64,000 nucleotides of DNA, taken from the NCBI GenBank assembly GCA_025506515.1, contig CM046453.1, positions 41,361,727-41,425,726 of the forward strand, given 5' to 3'. Source of the stretch: Flaveria trinervia (Eukaryota; Streptophyta; Magnoliopsida; Asterales; Asteraceae). The first letter of the stretch is position 1; the number at the start of each line of letters is the position of its first letter. The translations under genes were made by a program, and so were the position numbers. The notes under the pieces were generated by a model, which made no database searches, was not told where the DNA came from, and saw only the letters and a program-made list of their open reading frames with translations. Of the stretch, positions 24,732 to 36,851 are shown one piece after another.

Positions 24732-26465
24732 AAAGAGCCAATTATGATGATGGAAACAAAAGACGGAGAAGCCTAAAATAAAGAAAAAAGTTGGCGACCC
24801 ACTTGATCATATAAAAGACAGAGCTGAGGCATTAATGTTTTGGCCATAATGCAATCTAGTTGAAGACCCACCAGATTATTTGAAAAATACTGGAGTCAAG
24901 CATCCTACTCGACCACCATGAGTGGTCGTAGTATGGTCTGGCTGAAGACCTAAAACTTAGCGCTATTCGGGAGGCAACCCGAAATTAAATTTTTATGCTT
25001 TTATGTTTAATGTGTTTGTTTAAGTAGTTTGTGTTGTTAATTTGGTGGTGTTATTATTATTTTGTGTTGGGAGTGGTTGTTTTTATGTTTGGGCCGGTTT
25101 GGGTTGAAAAGTCATTATGTTAATTGATTGGATAATTGATTTAAAGAAATCTTACACTTAACCTAAATACCATACATTAGGGACAATGTATCCCAAGTGT
25201 GGGGATGAGGGAAAGAAAAATATGGAAAATTTTAAATTTTTTGTTTTTTAGCAATCCAATTGGTCATAAAAACATCAGTTAGACCATGCCAGTTGATTCT
25301 TATCATGTTTAAAAGTAATGGTTATTAGTCATTGTCTAATTCCAAGATAGCATAAGAAATTGTGGTTAGTAAGGTTTTTAGAAAATGTTAAGAATCAGCT
25401 AGTTATGGTTATAAAGCTATTGGTGTAATAAATTCATGCACACATCGGCATCCCATATTTCCTAACTTGGTGAGATGTTGAAGCCTACTAGATTGTTAGT
25501 TCATATAAAAACCTATTTTATTTGTTGAGTGTAGGCCGTATGACTCTTTGTTTTAGAACTTGTGTGATTTGATGCATGCTAAGACGGTGGACTTGATAAA
25601 TGTGCATGGATGATAGAGGCAATCTAGGATTCTTTTGTCCTTTCAACCCATTTTCATGCATTACCAATTGCCTAAATTTTTTCCTAGTATCCTCTTTTGA
25701 GCTTTAGACTTTTTCTTTTGTTAAACCCATATCAATAAAATCCAAATCAATCCATTCACCCTTACAAAATACAATGATAGAAAAATTATTCTTTTTACCC
25801 AATATGACCCATTTACCACTGATGATGACATTCAAGTGTATCAATATTTGATTTTTGGTAATAGTTAGTGATTGAAAAAAACGATAAAAAAAGAAAAAAA
25901 TGAAAAACAAAGAAAATGCAAAAAATACTATGGGATAAATGTGTACCCATGGTTGTTGTTTTATTTAGTAGTAGTTATTTTAATAAGAATGTCAATAGTG
26001 ATATTTACCTTGATTATTTTAACCACTTTCACAGCCAAACATTCCTACTCGAACCTAAGCCCAAAACTGATAAGTCCTTTTGATGTGTGCATTATTAATG
26101 TATTACCGTGGAAGTTTGATCATCACTCAAGCATATGATAACAAAGTTTCATACATGGACCTTTTGAGTGACTTATTGGTGCAATTTTCACCAATCCAGA
26201 AATAAACCGAGTGGAGCGAAAATAGTGAGGGGTGTGTTACATGAAAATAAAAACCAAAAGTCTGTTAGGTTTAATTAGGATGATTCTATTTTGAAATAAA
26301 TGTAACACGCTTTATGTGCTAACCAAACACGATTGTTGTAATACTGGAATGGGGTATGACTTTGGACCATAGCTAAGACATAGTAAGAGACCTTGGTTTA
26401 TATATTGTTGTTTAGTGTTTCAAACGGATTTGCTTGAGGGCAAGCAAAGGTTAAGTGTGGGGATG
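24732..26465 (+). other. Non-coding 3' region of element IV
   Basis: 1.7 kb without recognisable coding. A hairpin TTCGGGAGGCAACCCGAA (6-bp stem, 24966-24983) lies near its start, then AT-rich DNA. It ends with a polypurine-like AAGTGTGGGGATG directly before the 3' LTR. The place of RT, RNase H and integrase is empty here. Confidence 0.7.
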
Positions 26466-27605
26466 TGATGTGAGTGTGTTGAAATGCTATTTTAAGTGTT
26501 TAAATGTTAAATATTAAGTCTGATTACTCGTATTTATGCATTTGATAATGTTGAATAGGTTAACTAGGAGTTTGAAGTGATTTTGTAGGTAAAATAGTTG
26601 GAAGCTTCCATGGTGATACAAGGCATTGGAGGGGGTTAAGAAACGAGATTCAAAATGCAGCAGAAAAGTTTCCACCGTAGCCTACTACAGCCACCATAGG
26701 CTACGCCGGCATCAGCCAAACAACAGCAGAATACCCTCCAGCGTAGGCTACGCTGGCTGGCGTAGCCTACGCCAGAGCCTCTGGGAAACACCTATAAAAT
26801 CATGTTGTTGTTAGGTTTCACCCACCACTTGCCCCCATTCGACCTAGGACGGTTTGAGACGAATTTTGGGTGTTTCTAGACCTGTGATTCACCATTCTAC
26901 ATCGTTCAACACCATTCGATCATCCGGCATGAAATTAAACAACGATTTTAAAGATCATTCAAGAACAATGAGCGGCTAAACTTCTCATGATCTACTTCGG
27001 GTAACGGGTTTTGTGTGATTAGGTTCTTGTTCTTGTTAGACTTGTGTTGGGATTAAACTTTAGAACCATTTAAGTTCTTTTATGAGTTTAACTTGTGTTT
27101 TGATTATTTAAACAATTATGTTGGTTGACCTTTATTTGAATGCCGTATGATCTTGCGCGAATCATATGTTGTAGAGTTTTGGTTACTAATTGACTTGGTA
27201 TTATTATTAAGACCTATTAAGTCTTGATTATCATTATCACTTAATCATTACACATATAGAATCCCCGTTAAGGATTTTCTACCAAGTTGAACTAAACAAT
27301 TACTGAAAACCAAACCTTAACCCCGAAATGGATTACTCTTTCTCATAATTGTCTTCTTAATCAAAGTTATCATTTGCAGTTTGTTTTCTTTTTCACTTTC
27401 TTAATCATTCCAAGATCCAATTTTTACAGCCAAGAGGCAATAGTGTAAGTAATTTGATAATTTAGTTAATCGTTTCTTATAAATCAAAATACAATACACC
27501 GATCACTAATTCCACGAGGTTCGACAACCCTACTTACCCTAACTAGTTTAAGGTGAATAGAATACAATTTAACATCTTATTTGATTGGTACTTCGACATC
27601 GATCA
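26466..27605 (+). repeat. 3' LTR of element IV
   Basis: Partner of 20791-21950, about 20 bp shorter because one dyad unit is missing from the CGTAGGCTACG cluster (26671-26785). The small open frame inside (26626-26814) is an accident of the LTR sequence. Confidence 0.92.
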
Positions 27606-27672
27606 GAACTCAATCGGTCTACGTCTCTTATCGGCATGCGACTTCTACAGCCTCAATCACTTTAATACTTCC
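27606..27672 (-). pseudogene. pol: Tekay/Del-like integrase fragment continued
   Basis: The minus strand encodes SHADKRRRPIEF, joining in frame across element IV to QVGDKVML at 20790. A TAG replaces the usual Gln a few codons upstream. The fragment is cut at 27673 by the P1 LTR. Confidence 0.8.
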
Positions 27673-28388
27673 TGTTAGGGGACAGTGTACGTATGGAAAA
27701 CTAATTGATTCTGCGTTTATACCGGATCAAATAGTGTGGAATCCTATTTGATTGGCGATCCAATCCGTGAGAACGATTACCCGATCGATATAAGATTAAA
27801 CTGAAGGTTGAAAACGAGTAGGAATCGATCTGGAACGAACTATGAACTTGGACAGGCTATTTGGGACGCTCTGGACAGCTAGGGTTTATGTGTATGCGTA
27901 ATATCACTCTCAGTGTTCTGTTTTCCATGAATTAGGTGGTATTTATAGGTTAGTGGTTTCCATTCATATGACTGAACCATTAGCATGGTTTAGTCAAGTG
28001 ACTGAATCATGCAATTGAGTCATACTCCTGACTAAAGGTTCAGTCGTACAACTAAGTGAATCTTATGTCTCAATCATACCACGGATTTAGTTTCCTGGTT
28101 TAGTCGTGCGACTGGTCCATAAGCATGATGTATTCATGCGTATGGTCCATAAGTATGGGTCATTAGCATGAATACTCATCCAACTATGTTCAACACATTA
28201 CTCAATCATTATTGACTTAGAATTGTGTACAACAACCTCAAACCTATATAAGAATTCATACATATGAATTAAAGATAAATAAACATCAAATCATATATCA
28301 TATTTCATTACTTTGTCAAATTACACATATGTAAGACATGAAATAATTTTACATTTAAGCATATAAACTAGGTACACATGTATCTACA
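27673..28388 (-). repeat. 3' LTR of pol-less element P1
   Basis: Plus-strand left end TGTTAGGGGACAG; right end ...GTATCTACA next to a polypurine tract (minus CCAAGGGGGAGTT, 28387-28399). TATTTATAGG at 27949 is a likely TATA region. Between 27960 and 28200 are repeats of CAGTCGTGCGACT/GACTGAACC-type words. The candidate target duplication CTTCC (27668-27672) has no confirmed partner. Confidence 0.7.
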
Positions 28389-28413
28389 AACTCCCCCTTG
28401 GACCTAGTTTTCT

Positions 28414-30265
28414 CTATCGTCTAACATTCTTCTCATGTTCTTTTAACTTCTTATACTTCTCTTCTCTTGTGACTCCTGCATGTATCTCAAAAGCAAAGTA
28501 GAGCCTTATAACATGTTGAAATTGAAGAGCTTGTACAATGTCTTGTGTGTCATAGAACAGTGGCCATATGTATAAAGTATAGACATCTTCAGCCAACAAG
28601 TTAGTGAGCCACATTGGGTTAAATACCCTGATTGTCTCTGTTTTCCATCTCTGTTCAAAACTATGACCGCTTCCCCTGTCCTCCAGTCATAATACCACCA
28701 TTTGAAGTGTGGAGTGAAGTCCTGAGGCATTTCTCATAAGGGAATCTTGGAGATTGTGTGTAGAGGATTCCACTTCAGCACTTCTTTAGGCTTTCCAGAT
28801 ATAGGGTCCACTTCAGACTTATGAATGAACCTCTTCGGTTGTTGACGTCTGAAGTTTAACCACCACGTGTGGTATTCCTTCTTCAATGCAGCCACAAACC
28901 AACCCGACATCTTTCTTGGATTAGCATACAACAGATCTAAGCATGCTAGTCGGTTGAGCTCAAAACCAGGAAGAGTCTTTAGATCATGAGGATATCTAAA
29001 GTACTCAATCCCCCTTTCCCTTTTCATAATATAAACATCCAAATCTTGAAATATGCCCACACTATAATCTTGCCTAACATTTTCTGATGTCGCTTGACTC
29101 TATAAAACTTGGTGTAGGCATTTTGCTTAGGGGGCGCATGTTGGGCTTTCATCTCTGCAAAACAAGCTACCCATTCTACTTTCTTGATATCAACATTAGC
29201 ATCCGAAGCTTGGGCTGTGCTTTCTTCTTTCTCTTTTTCTTTCTCCATTTCATCCAGCTTAACAAAAGTACCACTGCCAAACGTTTCACCCAAGTTTAGG
29301 ATAACATGTCCTTTCGGGTCAGTGTATTGTGGATAGTGCTCTATAGTGACATCCTCTATCTTAATTTCGTCCATGTCTTTTAGCTCATCATCACTCACAA
29401 CGTCAACTTTTGGAGCATCTTTGACAAGCCCATCGGGATTCAGTCTGAATATTTCAGTGCGCTGCTCGTCTGTTAGATCATGCATAATCTTTCCTTCCTC
29501 TGGAGTGTAGCTTGACGATCCCTTGCAAGTCAAGAATCATGGTAAGTTGAGTCTTGACTTGCTGAAGGGGAGCAACATCGTATTCATCTGTCTGTTGATC
29601 TTCATCTGTTTGATTAAACATTAAGCACATCACACATAAATCATTAATCAAGACATTAAACATCAATAATCATTAATTACATTAGTGTAATACATAATTC
29701 AAGTACAAAAGTTTCTAATACAAAAACATCTAATCATTACTTTTGCCTTGGTCAGTAGTCTGTTCAGCTTGAGGAGCTGAGGACGAGGCTCCTTGATCTT
29801 GATTTCTTTTGGTCTGCCTCTCCTTAACCAATGGATTAGAGGCTGACATAGATGCATCACCTTCTTGGTCATCCTCGTCATTATCATCACCTTCTTTTCC
29901 TTTTCCACTTCCTCCAGCTCCCTCATCATCACCATCATCTTCATTAGATTCATCTTCATCCTCATCATCATCATCATCATCATCATCCTCGTCATCACCA
30001 TCCTTGATCTTTAACGACTCACTCTTTGATCCCTTAAGCTTTCTCAAAATCTTCTTATTCTTTTTCTCAAGTTCTTCAATGCGCTTTACCGATACCAACA
30101 CCAGCTTGTTTGAGTTGTTAGAATGTGGTGGGCTCGGCCTAACGCTCTCTCGTACTAAGCCTTCTTCTTGCTCACCCGAGGGATCTGTTTCGCTTGATCA
30201 GCATTCACCGCCATCAGCTGATTGATCTGAGTGGCCCTCAGATCATCAGTAGAAATAAGCTTTAG
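28414..30265 (-). pseudogene. ORF3-like gene of pol-less element P1, 5' truncated
   Basis: The minus strand from 30265 down encodes a coiled segment (KRIEELEKKNKKILRKLK), a long Asp/Glu run (29850-30000), a stop near 29730, a 130-bp AT-rich gap, then DEYDVAPLQQVKTQLTMILD, LTDEQRTEIFRLNPDGLVKD, MKRERGIEYFRYPHDLKTLP, FELNRLACLDLLYANPRKMS, HFKWWYYDWRTGEAVIV, and ends at 28414 just before the polypurine tract. It is a diverged copy of the P2 gene at 37775-41031. Its 5' end is cut by P2 at 30271. No RT or integrase is present. Function unknown; frameshifts near 29060 and 28620. Confidence 0.65.
29606..29740 (-). other. Possible intron in the P1 ORF3-like gene
   Basis: Minus-strand sequence begins GTAATG after a codon of the first frame and ends AATCAAACAG, after which homologous coding resumes. 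It is AT-rich with TTAAT words before the acceptor. P2 has a matching gap (38883-39025) with a similar AATCAAGCAG acceptor but no GT at the donor. Splicing is only inferred. Confidence 0.35.
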
Positions 30266-30270
30266 CACCA

Positions 30271-30974
30271 TGTTAGGGACCATGTACTAGACGGAGTACT
30301 AACTCATCTACGTGTATACCAACTCAAATAGTGCAGAATCCTATTTGATTAGCGATCCAATCAGTGAGGACATTAACCTGATCGATATAAGAGTAAACTA
30401 AATGTGAAGAACAAATAGGAATCGATGAAGAATGATCTATGAACTGGCTTTCTTGGACGTTCTGGACCGCTAGGGTATGAGTTGGAGTTGAATTCTTCAA
30501 AGTGTTGTATTTTTTCACGAATTAAGTGGTATTTATAGGTTAGGGTTAGTCAATCGTATGACTGGACCATTAGCATGGTTCAGTCGTGCGACTAAAGCAT
30601 GTGACTGAGTCAATCACACGACTGATGGTTTAGTTGTGCGACTGAGACATACGTATGTCTCAGTCGTGCGATTGATCCAGTCTCCTTGTTCAGTCGTGCG
30701 ACTAGTCCATTAGCATGAAGTATTAATGGGTATGGTCCATTAGCATGACCTATTCGCATGAAGACTTCATACGACTAAGTTTGAATATGTTTCTCAATAA
30801 TTATTTGACTAAGATCTATTCAAACCACCTCAACCTATATAGTTTGTTCAATATGCGTTAATAAATGATAAACATTAAAACATACACTCAAACATTAACA
30901 TTAAGATCAATAATCATATAATATGTTTCAATCAACTCATTCGTTTCATTACATTTAGGACATGACAGACATAT
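30271..30974 (-). repeat. 3' LTR of pol-less element P2, end missing
   Basis: Starts TGTTAGGGACCATG and follows the P1 LTR throughout (shared CTATTTGATT, CGATATAAG, GTATTTATAGGTTAG) with clear divergence. A dense run of CAGTCGTGCGACTG-like palindromes lies at 30545-30720. It cuts the P1 gene (possible target site CACCA, 30266-30270). Its last part is lost at the copia V junction. Confidence 0.65.
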
Positions 30975-31901
30975 TGTTGGATTCTGTATACCTAAGACAC
31001 ATAGAACATTGATGCGGTTAGTATGTCATGATCCAAGTCCAGTTATACCCAATAACAAGCTTTGCAAACACAAACAATTATTCAATTGATGATATGATCA
31101 TGCAACTAAATAATAACACCAAATTTAGAAAATGGGTTTTCTAAATAAGTTGCATATGAGATGGAACAACTTATTAGGATATTTTGTTCATGATTATTAT
31201 TTGTAATGTTATTTAAAAAACTTAGATAACATCAAATAATAAAATGGTTTTATAACTTATACAATTAAATAGTTAATTGTATAAAGTATTAGATGACTAG
31301 TTTTATTTTATGTGTGTGTGTTTGAGAGGGAAAATCCTTTTCCCTTTAAACATTTTCGGCCGCCCCTTCAAAGGGGATTGGCCCTTTTCCTCTCTTGAAT
31401 AGATACACAAAAGCATGTCATTCACTCCAACTAATGAACCACTCTCATTACATGCATTCTTCAACCAAAACACTCTCTTTTCTCTCTCAAGCTCCACGGC
31501 AATAGCAGCAGAATTTTGGTAGTTTTCTTTTGGTTTTGGTGTTCATCTCCCTAACAAGAAGAGTGTTTGCACACAAGCTTGGGGTATACAAGCTTGAGGG
31601 GTCCTTCCTTGGAGCCTTGGCCGAATCTTTAGCATCTAATCACTCTTCATTGGTCGACATTTTAGCTGGAGAAAGGTAGTTAATCACAGCTTTATGTAGC
31701 TGTGATTTTATGTACACTTTCATATTGATCATAGCTTGTTTATTCACATAAATGATCCTTTTTGTTTTGGGTTTGTTTCTTTCATATATATGTCACCATA
31801 CAACATGGATTTTCAGTTTTAAAATCATGTTTTAAAATATATATATATCCGCTGTGTTTTCTGAAAGTTTAAAAGGTTAAACTCGGCTTCAACTTCCAAC
31901 A
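30975..31901 (+). repeat. 5' LTR of element V
   Basis: Starts TGTTGGATTC and ends TTCCAACA, inverted ends TGTTGGA/TCCAACA. 927 bp, matching 36852-37768 with few differences. Confidence 0.92.
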
Positions 31902-31911
31902 AAACCTACAA

Positions 31912-31925
31912 TGGCATCAAGAGCC
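31912..31925 (+). other. Degenerate primer binding site of element V
   Basis: TGGCATCAAGAGCC resembles the initiator tRNA-Met site TGGTATCAGAGC with a T-to-C change and one inserted A, 10 bases after the LTR. Confidence 0.6.
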
Positions 31926-33340
31926 GTTATGTGGATAGCTTGCTTGTTCTTGTCCTTTATAATTGTTTTATGGGACTTTTTACCCTTTTAGGGCTGCTAT
32001 ATTTCTGTTTTGTTGAATCCCCAACTTTCAAGGTTATATTACACATGGTTGTGATTAAACCTTGAAAGATATGTATGTTGATATTTTGTGTTGTTTTGAC
32101 AATATTAAACCCGAAATTTTCAGTTTATGTTGGCTGAAAATTCGTGGGTTTTGTGGGGATTCATGGTTATATTTTGGATGATATGATGAATGTTTATATT
32201 AGTGCATAACCTAGCCTTTGGTCTTATGTTGTTTGGATGATTGCAATGGTTGTATTTGTTTATTCAATGGGGTTGTATATATTTATTCATTTGTGCTTTG
32301 TTTAAAATGTATTTTATTTATTATTGGATTGTAATAAATAGATTAGGTGCATTTTCATTTTACTAGATATCTTGTATTAGGACTCCATATCTTGTAATGT
32401 GAAGATGTATGGATTGGAAGCACAAAGGAGAAACATGGAGCATTTTGGATGCGGTTTCAAGTGGGAAGCTTTTGGAAGCTTTCTATGTGTTTTGTTTGTG
32501 ACCCTTAGGAATGCCTTTAGACCACACTTGTTATGGCAAACAAGTGTGGACCTCTTTAGATGCTATGGTTATGCACATTTGCTATGTTGTTTTGCTTATA
32601 TTATTATGGTTGATAGCATGTATATGATATTTGCTTTAACAACCTTTCTATGAACTTAACAATCTTATTAAATGGTTCTTAATCATTAAAAGGATATAAA
32701 AGGTTATTAAAATGATTTATGATTTAATGATTAAAATGGGTTTTAATCAAAGGACCATAGGGTATCTTGTATTTGAAAGCATGCAAGTACAAGTACATAG
32801 AGTTTCTAAACTAATATTATGAAATCTCTAAATATTTTCCAACAATATTTCCAACAAGTTTAACACCATCCTTTTGCACAACACTTGAGTCATTTGGAAA
32901 CTCTTAGTGGGATAAAGGTCACCTAACCATTTAGAGGGAACTTGTGACTTAAGGTGGGGATACCACATTTGTGGGATAAAGGTCACCTAACGACTTATGT
33001 CGGTAAACTCACATGTGTGTGCAAGTAGGGTGACTTGATATGCAAACCATGTTAAATGGATCACCTACAATATGGTTTCCAATTGTGTTGATGGGATTAA
33101 CATGCCGACTTTACATATGATGTTTAAAGTCGATCCCATACCTCTAGAAGTTGCAAATGGTTGCAACCGTCAATCCTTGACGACCTTATTAATTTAAATC
33201 GTGGGATAAAGGTCACCTAACCACAATTTAAATGTAATATTGGATTCTAGATTTTAATATAAAAATGACCTTAAAAGGTATTAATTATTTAAAATAGCAA
33301 TATTGAAAATACTAAAATAGATCTTTGTTATATTTTGTAG
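31926..33340 (+). other. Long untranslated leader of element V with repeated 21-mer
   Basis: About 1.4 kb before gag. It contains three perfect copies of a 21-base sequence including GGGATAAAGGTCACCTAAC at 32907-32927, 32971-32991 and 33201-33221. A small hydrophobic open frame at 32399-32653 has no support as a gene. Confidence 0.75.
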
Positions 33341-34228
33341 ATGGCCACCAATAATGATAATCATGATAATTCATCCGCGTCCGCCCAATCATTGCGAGCG
33401 ATTCTCCAAAAGGAACGTCTAAATCATAATAATTTCATTGATTGGTATCGAAACTTGAGAATCGTTCTCAAGCAAGAAAGACAATCATATATTTTAGACG
33501 ACCCTATCCCCGATCAACCTTCTGAGGATGACGCGGAGGCCTATAACGATTGGCTAAAGTACACTGAGGACTCTGTCCAAGTGTCTTGTCTCATGCTAGC
33601 GAGCATGACTCCGGATCTCCAAAAGGAGTATGAACATCACGGAGCTTTTGACATGATAACCCAGCTGAAGGAAACGTTCCAACAGCAAGCAAGGGTTGAG
33701 CGCTACGAAACGGATCGAGCACTCCATGCATGCCGTATGGACGATAACCAATCGGTTTCATCTTATGTACTTAAGATGAAGAGCCACATTGACCGCCTCG
33801 AAAAACTTAATTGTCTTGTCTCGAAGGAATTGGCCATGGATCTGATCCTCAATGGCCTTACCAAGAAGTTCGAGACATTCATGTTGAACTACAACATGAA
33901 TGCTTGAGACAAAAGCATTGGTGAGCTTCACTGAATGCTCAAAACGGCCGAGGCGGCCATGGGTAAAAGGGTTTTACCCGTTCTCACCATCAATGAAGAT
34001 GGGAACACGAAAAGGCCTCATCCCACACCCAAGGCAAAGGTTGCCAAGGGCAAGGGACCCGCATGGGGAAAGGGGAAAGGGGTGGTAAGGGTGCCACCCA
34101 AACCACAGGAGAAGAATCAAAAGGTTGCTACTAATGACCCATGCTTTAAGTGTGGGGAGATTGGACATTGGGCAAGAAATTGTCCCGTCCAACTCCAAGA
34201 GTTGAAAGCAAAGAGGGATGCTGGGCAA
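33341..34228 (+). pseudogene. gag: gag of element V
   Basis: Starts MATNNDNHDNSSASAQSLRA. The capsid-like domain (ILQKERLNHNNFIDWYRNLR, then ETFQQQARVERYETDRALHA) runs to 33900. Two stop codons, at 33905 (where Trp is usual before DKS) and at 33932, interrupt it. A Lys/Pro-rich linker and the zinc knuckle CFKCGEIGHWARNC (34143) follow. Gag leads into protease in the same frame as 33935-34771. Confidence 0.85.
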
Positions 34229-36389
34229 ACCTCAGGTATAATATACGTGATCCATATTGATTTAAACATGATATCCTCTAACACATGGGTATTAGATACC
34301 GGATGTGGAACTCACATTTGCAATTTGTTGCAGGGGTTCAGAAGAAGTAGTGACTTCAAGAAAGGGGATGTTAGCCTCTACATGGGAAATGGGGCTAAAG
34401 TTCAAGTTGAAGCCCGTGGTGACTACATCTTAAAACTTCCAAATGGTTTGGAAGTAATTTTAAACAATGTTTTGTATGCTCCTAGTTTGACTAGGAATAT
34501 TATCTCTGTAGCCCTGTTAAAACAATTTGGATATGTATTATCATTTGTTGAAAAAGATATTCATGTTTCTTTTAATGATATGTTATACTTTAAAGCTATT
34601 CCCATTAATGGTATTTATGAATTGGTTCATGAAAGTACTTTAAATAGTTCATTGTACCAAACTAGCACGAAGAAACTCAAGTTGGATTTGAGTGATACCT
34701 ATCTTTGGCATTGTCGTCTTGGTCATATAAACAAAAAAGAATTCAAACACTACAAAAGAATGGTCTTTTAAAAACAAGTGAATGTGATTCATTTGATGTG
34801 TGTGAATCTTGTTTACAAGGTAAAATGACTAAGGCACCCTTTAGTGGAACTAACAAAAGGGCAAAAGATTTATTAGGAATCATACATTCGGATGTATATT
34901 GTCCTTTTAAGCCAATGACTAGGAATGGTGAAAGAAACTTCATTACCTTTACCGACGATTATAGTCGCTATGGGTATGTGTACCTGTTAAGACACAAAGA
35001 TGAAGGTTTTGAAATGTTCAAGATCTTTCAAAATGAAGTACAAAATCAACTCAACAAGTCGATTAAAGTTCTCCGCACCGATAGAGGAGGTGAATACCTA
35101 AATGATGCTTTTCAAGATCATCTTAGGAGTTGTGGGATTGTCTCACAACTCACTCCACCTGGAACACCACAACATAATGGTGTGTCTGAGAGGAGGAATC
35201 GAACCTTGTTGGATATGGTCCGATCTATGATGGCTAGAAGCACATTACCTCTATCATTTTGGGGTTTCACTTTGCTCTCCGCGACCCGTATTTTAATATG
35301 GCCCCAACCAAAAAGGTGGAAAGGACACCTTTTGAGATATGGCATGGAAGAGTTCCATCCCTATCATACTTAAGGGTCTGGGGTTGTGAGGCTTATGTTA
35401 AGACTCCCACCCCAAACAAATTGGAAGTCCCATCCACCAAGTGTATCTTTGTTGGATACCCTAGAGATTCTATGGGATATTATTTCTATGATCCACTGGA
35501 ACAAAAGGTGTTTCTTGCCAGAAAGGGTGAGTTCTTAGAAGCAAAGTTCCTTATGGAAGGAACTAGTAGTAAAACAGTGGATCTTGAGGAGGATCAAGAA
35601 CCACAACCCGATGCACGTTTGGTTGAAACTAGCACTCAACATGAGGATGTTGAAGATGATCAAATGGTTGATCAATAGACACAAAACGTTCGCAGAAGTG
35701 GTAGAACTAGTAATCCACCTGAAAAATATGGATTTTTCATGGATGGATGCTATGTGGTAGATTCAGATGAACCAACCACATACCATGATGTAGTGTCCAA
35801 TTCAGATTGTGAAAAATGGCTCGAGGCCATGAGCGTTGAGATGCAATCCATGCATGACAATCAAGTATGGGACTTGGTTGTACCACCTCTTAACTCCAAA
35901 GTAGTTGGAAGCAAGTGGGTTTTCAAGAAGAAAACCGATATGCATGAAAACTTGGATACTTATAAGGCTAGACTTGTAGCAAAGGGTTTCACTCAAACTC
36001 AAGGGGTTGATTATGATAAAACCTTCTCACCTGTTTCGATGCTAAAGTCTATAAGGATATTGTTTGCCATAGCTGCTCATTATGATTATGAGATTTGGCA
36101 AATGGATGTCAAAACCGCTTTCCTAAATGGATATCTTGAGGAAGATGTCTATATGGTTCAGCCTGAAGGTTTTGTCGATCCAAAACATCCTAATAAAGTA
36201 TGCAACTTAAAGAAATCAATCTATGGGAACAAGTGTGAGGGTAAGATTATTATGAACTTGGATTGGTTGATATTCATAAGGATGAATATAGAGCAATGGG
36301 TTGCTACCAAGGTTCATAGATATTTTTGGGATACAAATATTGGACTAACCCGCAACTCAAACTTTCCTACATGGAATCTTATTGATTGA
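34229..36389 (+). pseudogene. pol: pol of element V, truncated within reverse transcriptase
   Basis: Protease WVLDTGCGTHICN (34288); pre-integrase YLWHCRLGHINKKE then frameshift near 34740; integrase with HSDVYCPF (34885), LRTDRGGEY (35071) and PQHNGVSERRNRT (35168) giving D-D-E; frameshift near 35270; IFVGYPRDSMGYYFYDP; stop at 35676; reverse transcriptase N-terminal half VGSKWVFKKK, KARLVAKGFTQTQGVDYDKT, QMDVKTAFLNGYLEEDVYM and KKSIYG. The sequence then departs at 36228 where GLKQ normally follows, and the YVDD motif and RNase H are absent. The open end to 36389 is non-homologous. Confidence 0.87.
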
Positions 36390-36851
36390 TCATAAGTAAT
36401 TTTGAGTAAAGGCGAATATCATTTGGTATCCTCAGACCTGAGATACATATTGGGTTTTGATATTCACCAAGTGTCATACCTTGATCTAGTTATCCGCTGT
36501 TCTGAAAAATGGACAGTACATGAGAATATGTTCAGATGTGACACAAGGTGATTATGAGAAACGTATGTATTCAAGATGGGATTTGTTCCTCTTATTCGTT
36601 GAGAGTTAGATGTCTAAGGCCTGGATAAGTTAAATCAACAAGGAATGATCACTCTGTGTCCTTGGATTTGACATGACATCTGTAACAAAAGGATAGATGA
36701 TTAATTCACCTAAATCATTTCAAGTAGGATACTTGAATGGGATGATGTTATTGAATGGCTATAAGTCATGCATATTAAGGGTAGTAAACCGTTGTTAGGC
36801 AGTATTTACTGCTTGCATTAATTTTCTATGAATCTTGTGCAAGTGGGAGAT
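36390..36851 (+). other. Non-coding 3' segment of element V
   Basis: 460 bp with no recognisable coding in the place of RNase H. It ends in the polypurine tract AAGTGGGAGAT abutting the 3' LTR. Confidence 0.65.

Larger units (their letters stand above)
20791..27605 (+). mobile_element. Element IV: gypsy (Athila/Tat-like) with gag and protease only
   Basis: LTRs 20791-21950 and 26466-27605 share TGATGTGA... starts and ...CATCGATCA ends and are flanked by a perfect target duplication GAACT (20786-20790, 27606-27610). The internal 4.5 kb has a primer binding site, a decayed gag and a retropepsin-like domain, then 1.7 kb of non-coding DNA and a polypurine tract. No reverse transcriptase, RNase H or integrase motif was found, so it is probably non-autonomous, mobilised by a related element. 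It inserted in the Tekay integrase. Confidence 0.9.

Noticed and set aside
26626..26814. Open frame of 62 codons in the 3' LTR of IV
   Set aside because: Covers the dyad cluster; the 5' LTR copy does not preserve it.
29809..30225. Plus-strand Ser-rich open frame of 138 codons
   Set aside because: It is the antisense of the Asp/Glu-coding run of the P1 gene; serine runs are what GAT/GAA repeats give on the other strand.
32399..32653. Small hydrophobic open frame in the leader of element V
   Set aside because: Could be a membrane peptide, but no homology or codon evidence, and the leader is otherwise non-coding.
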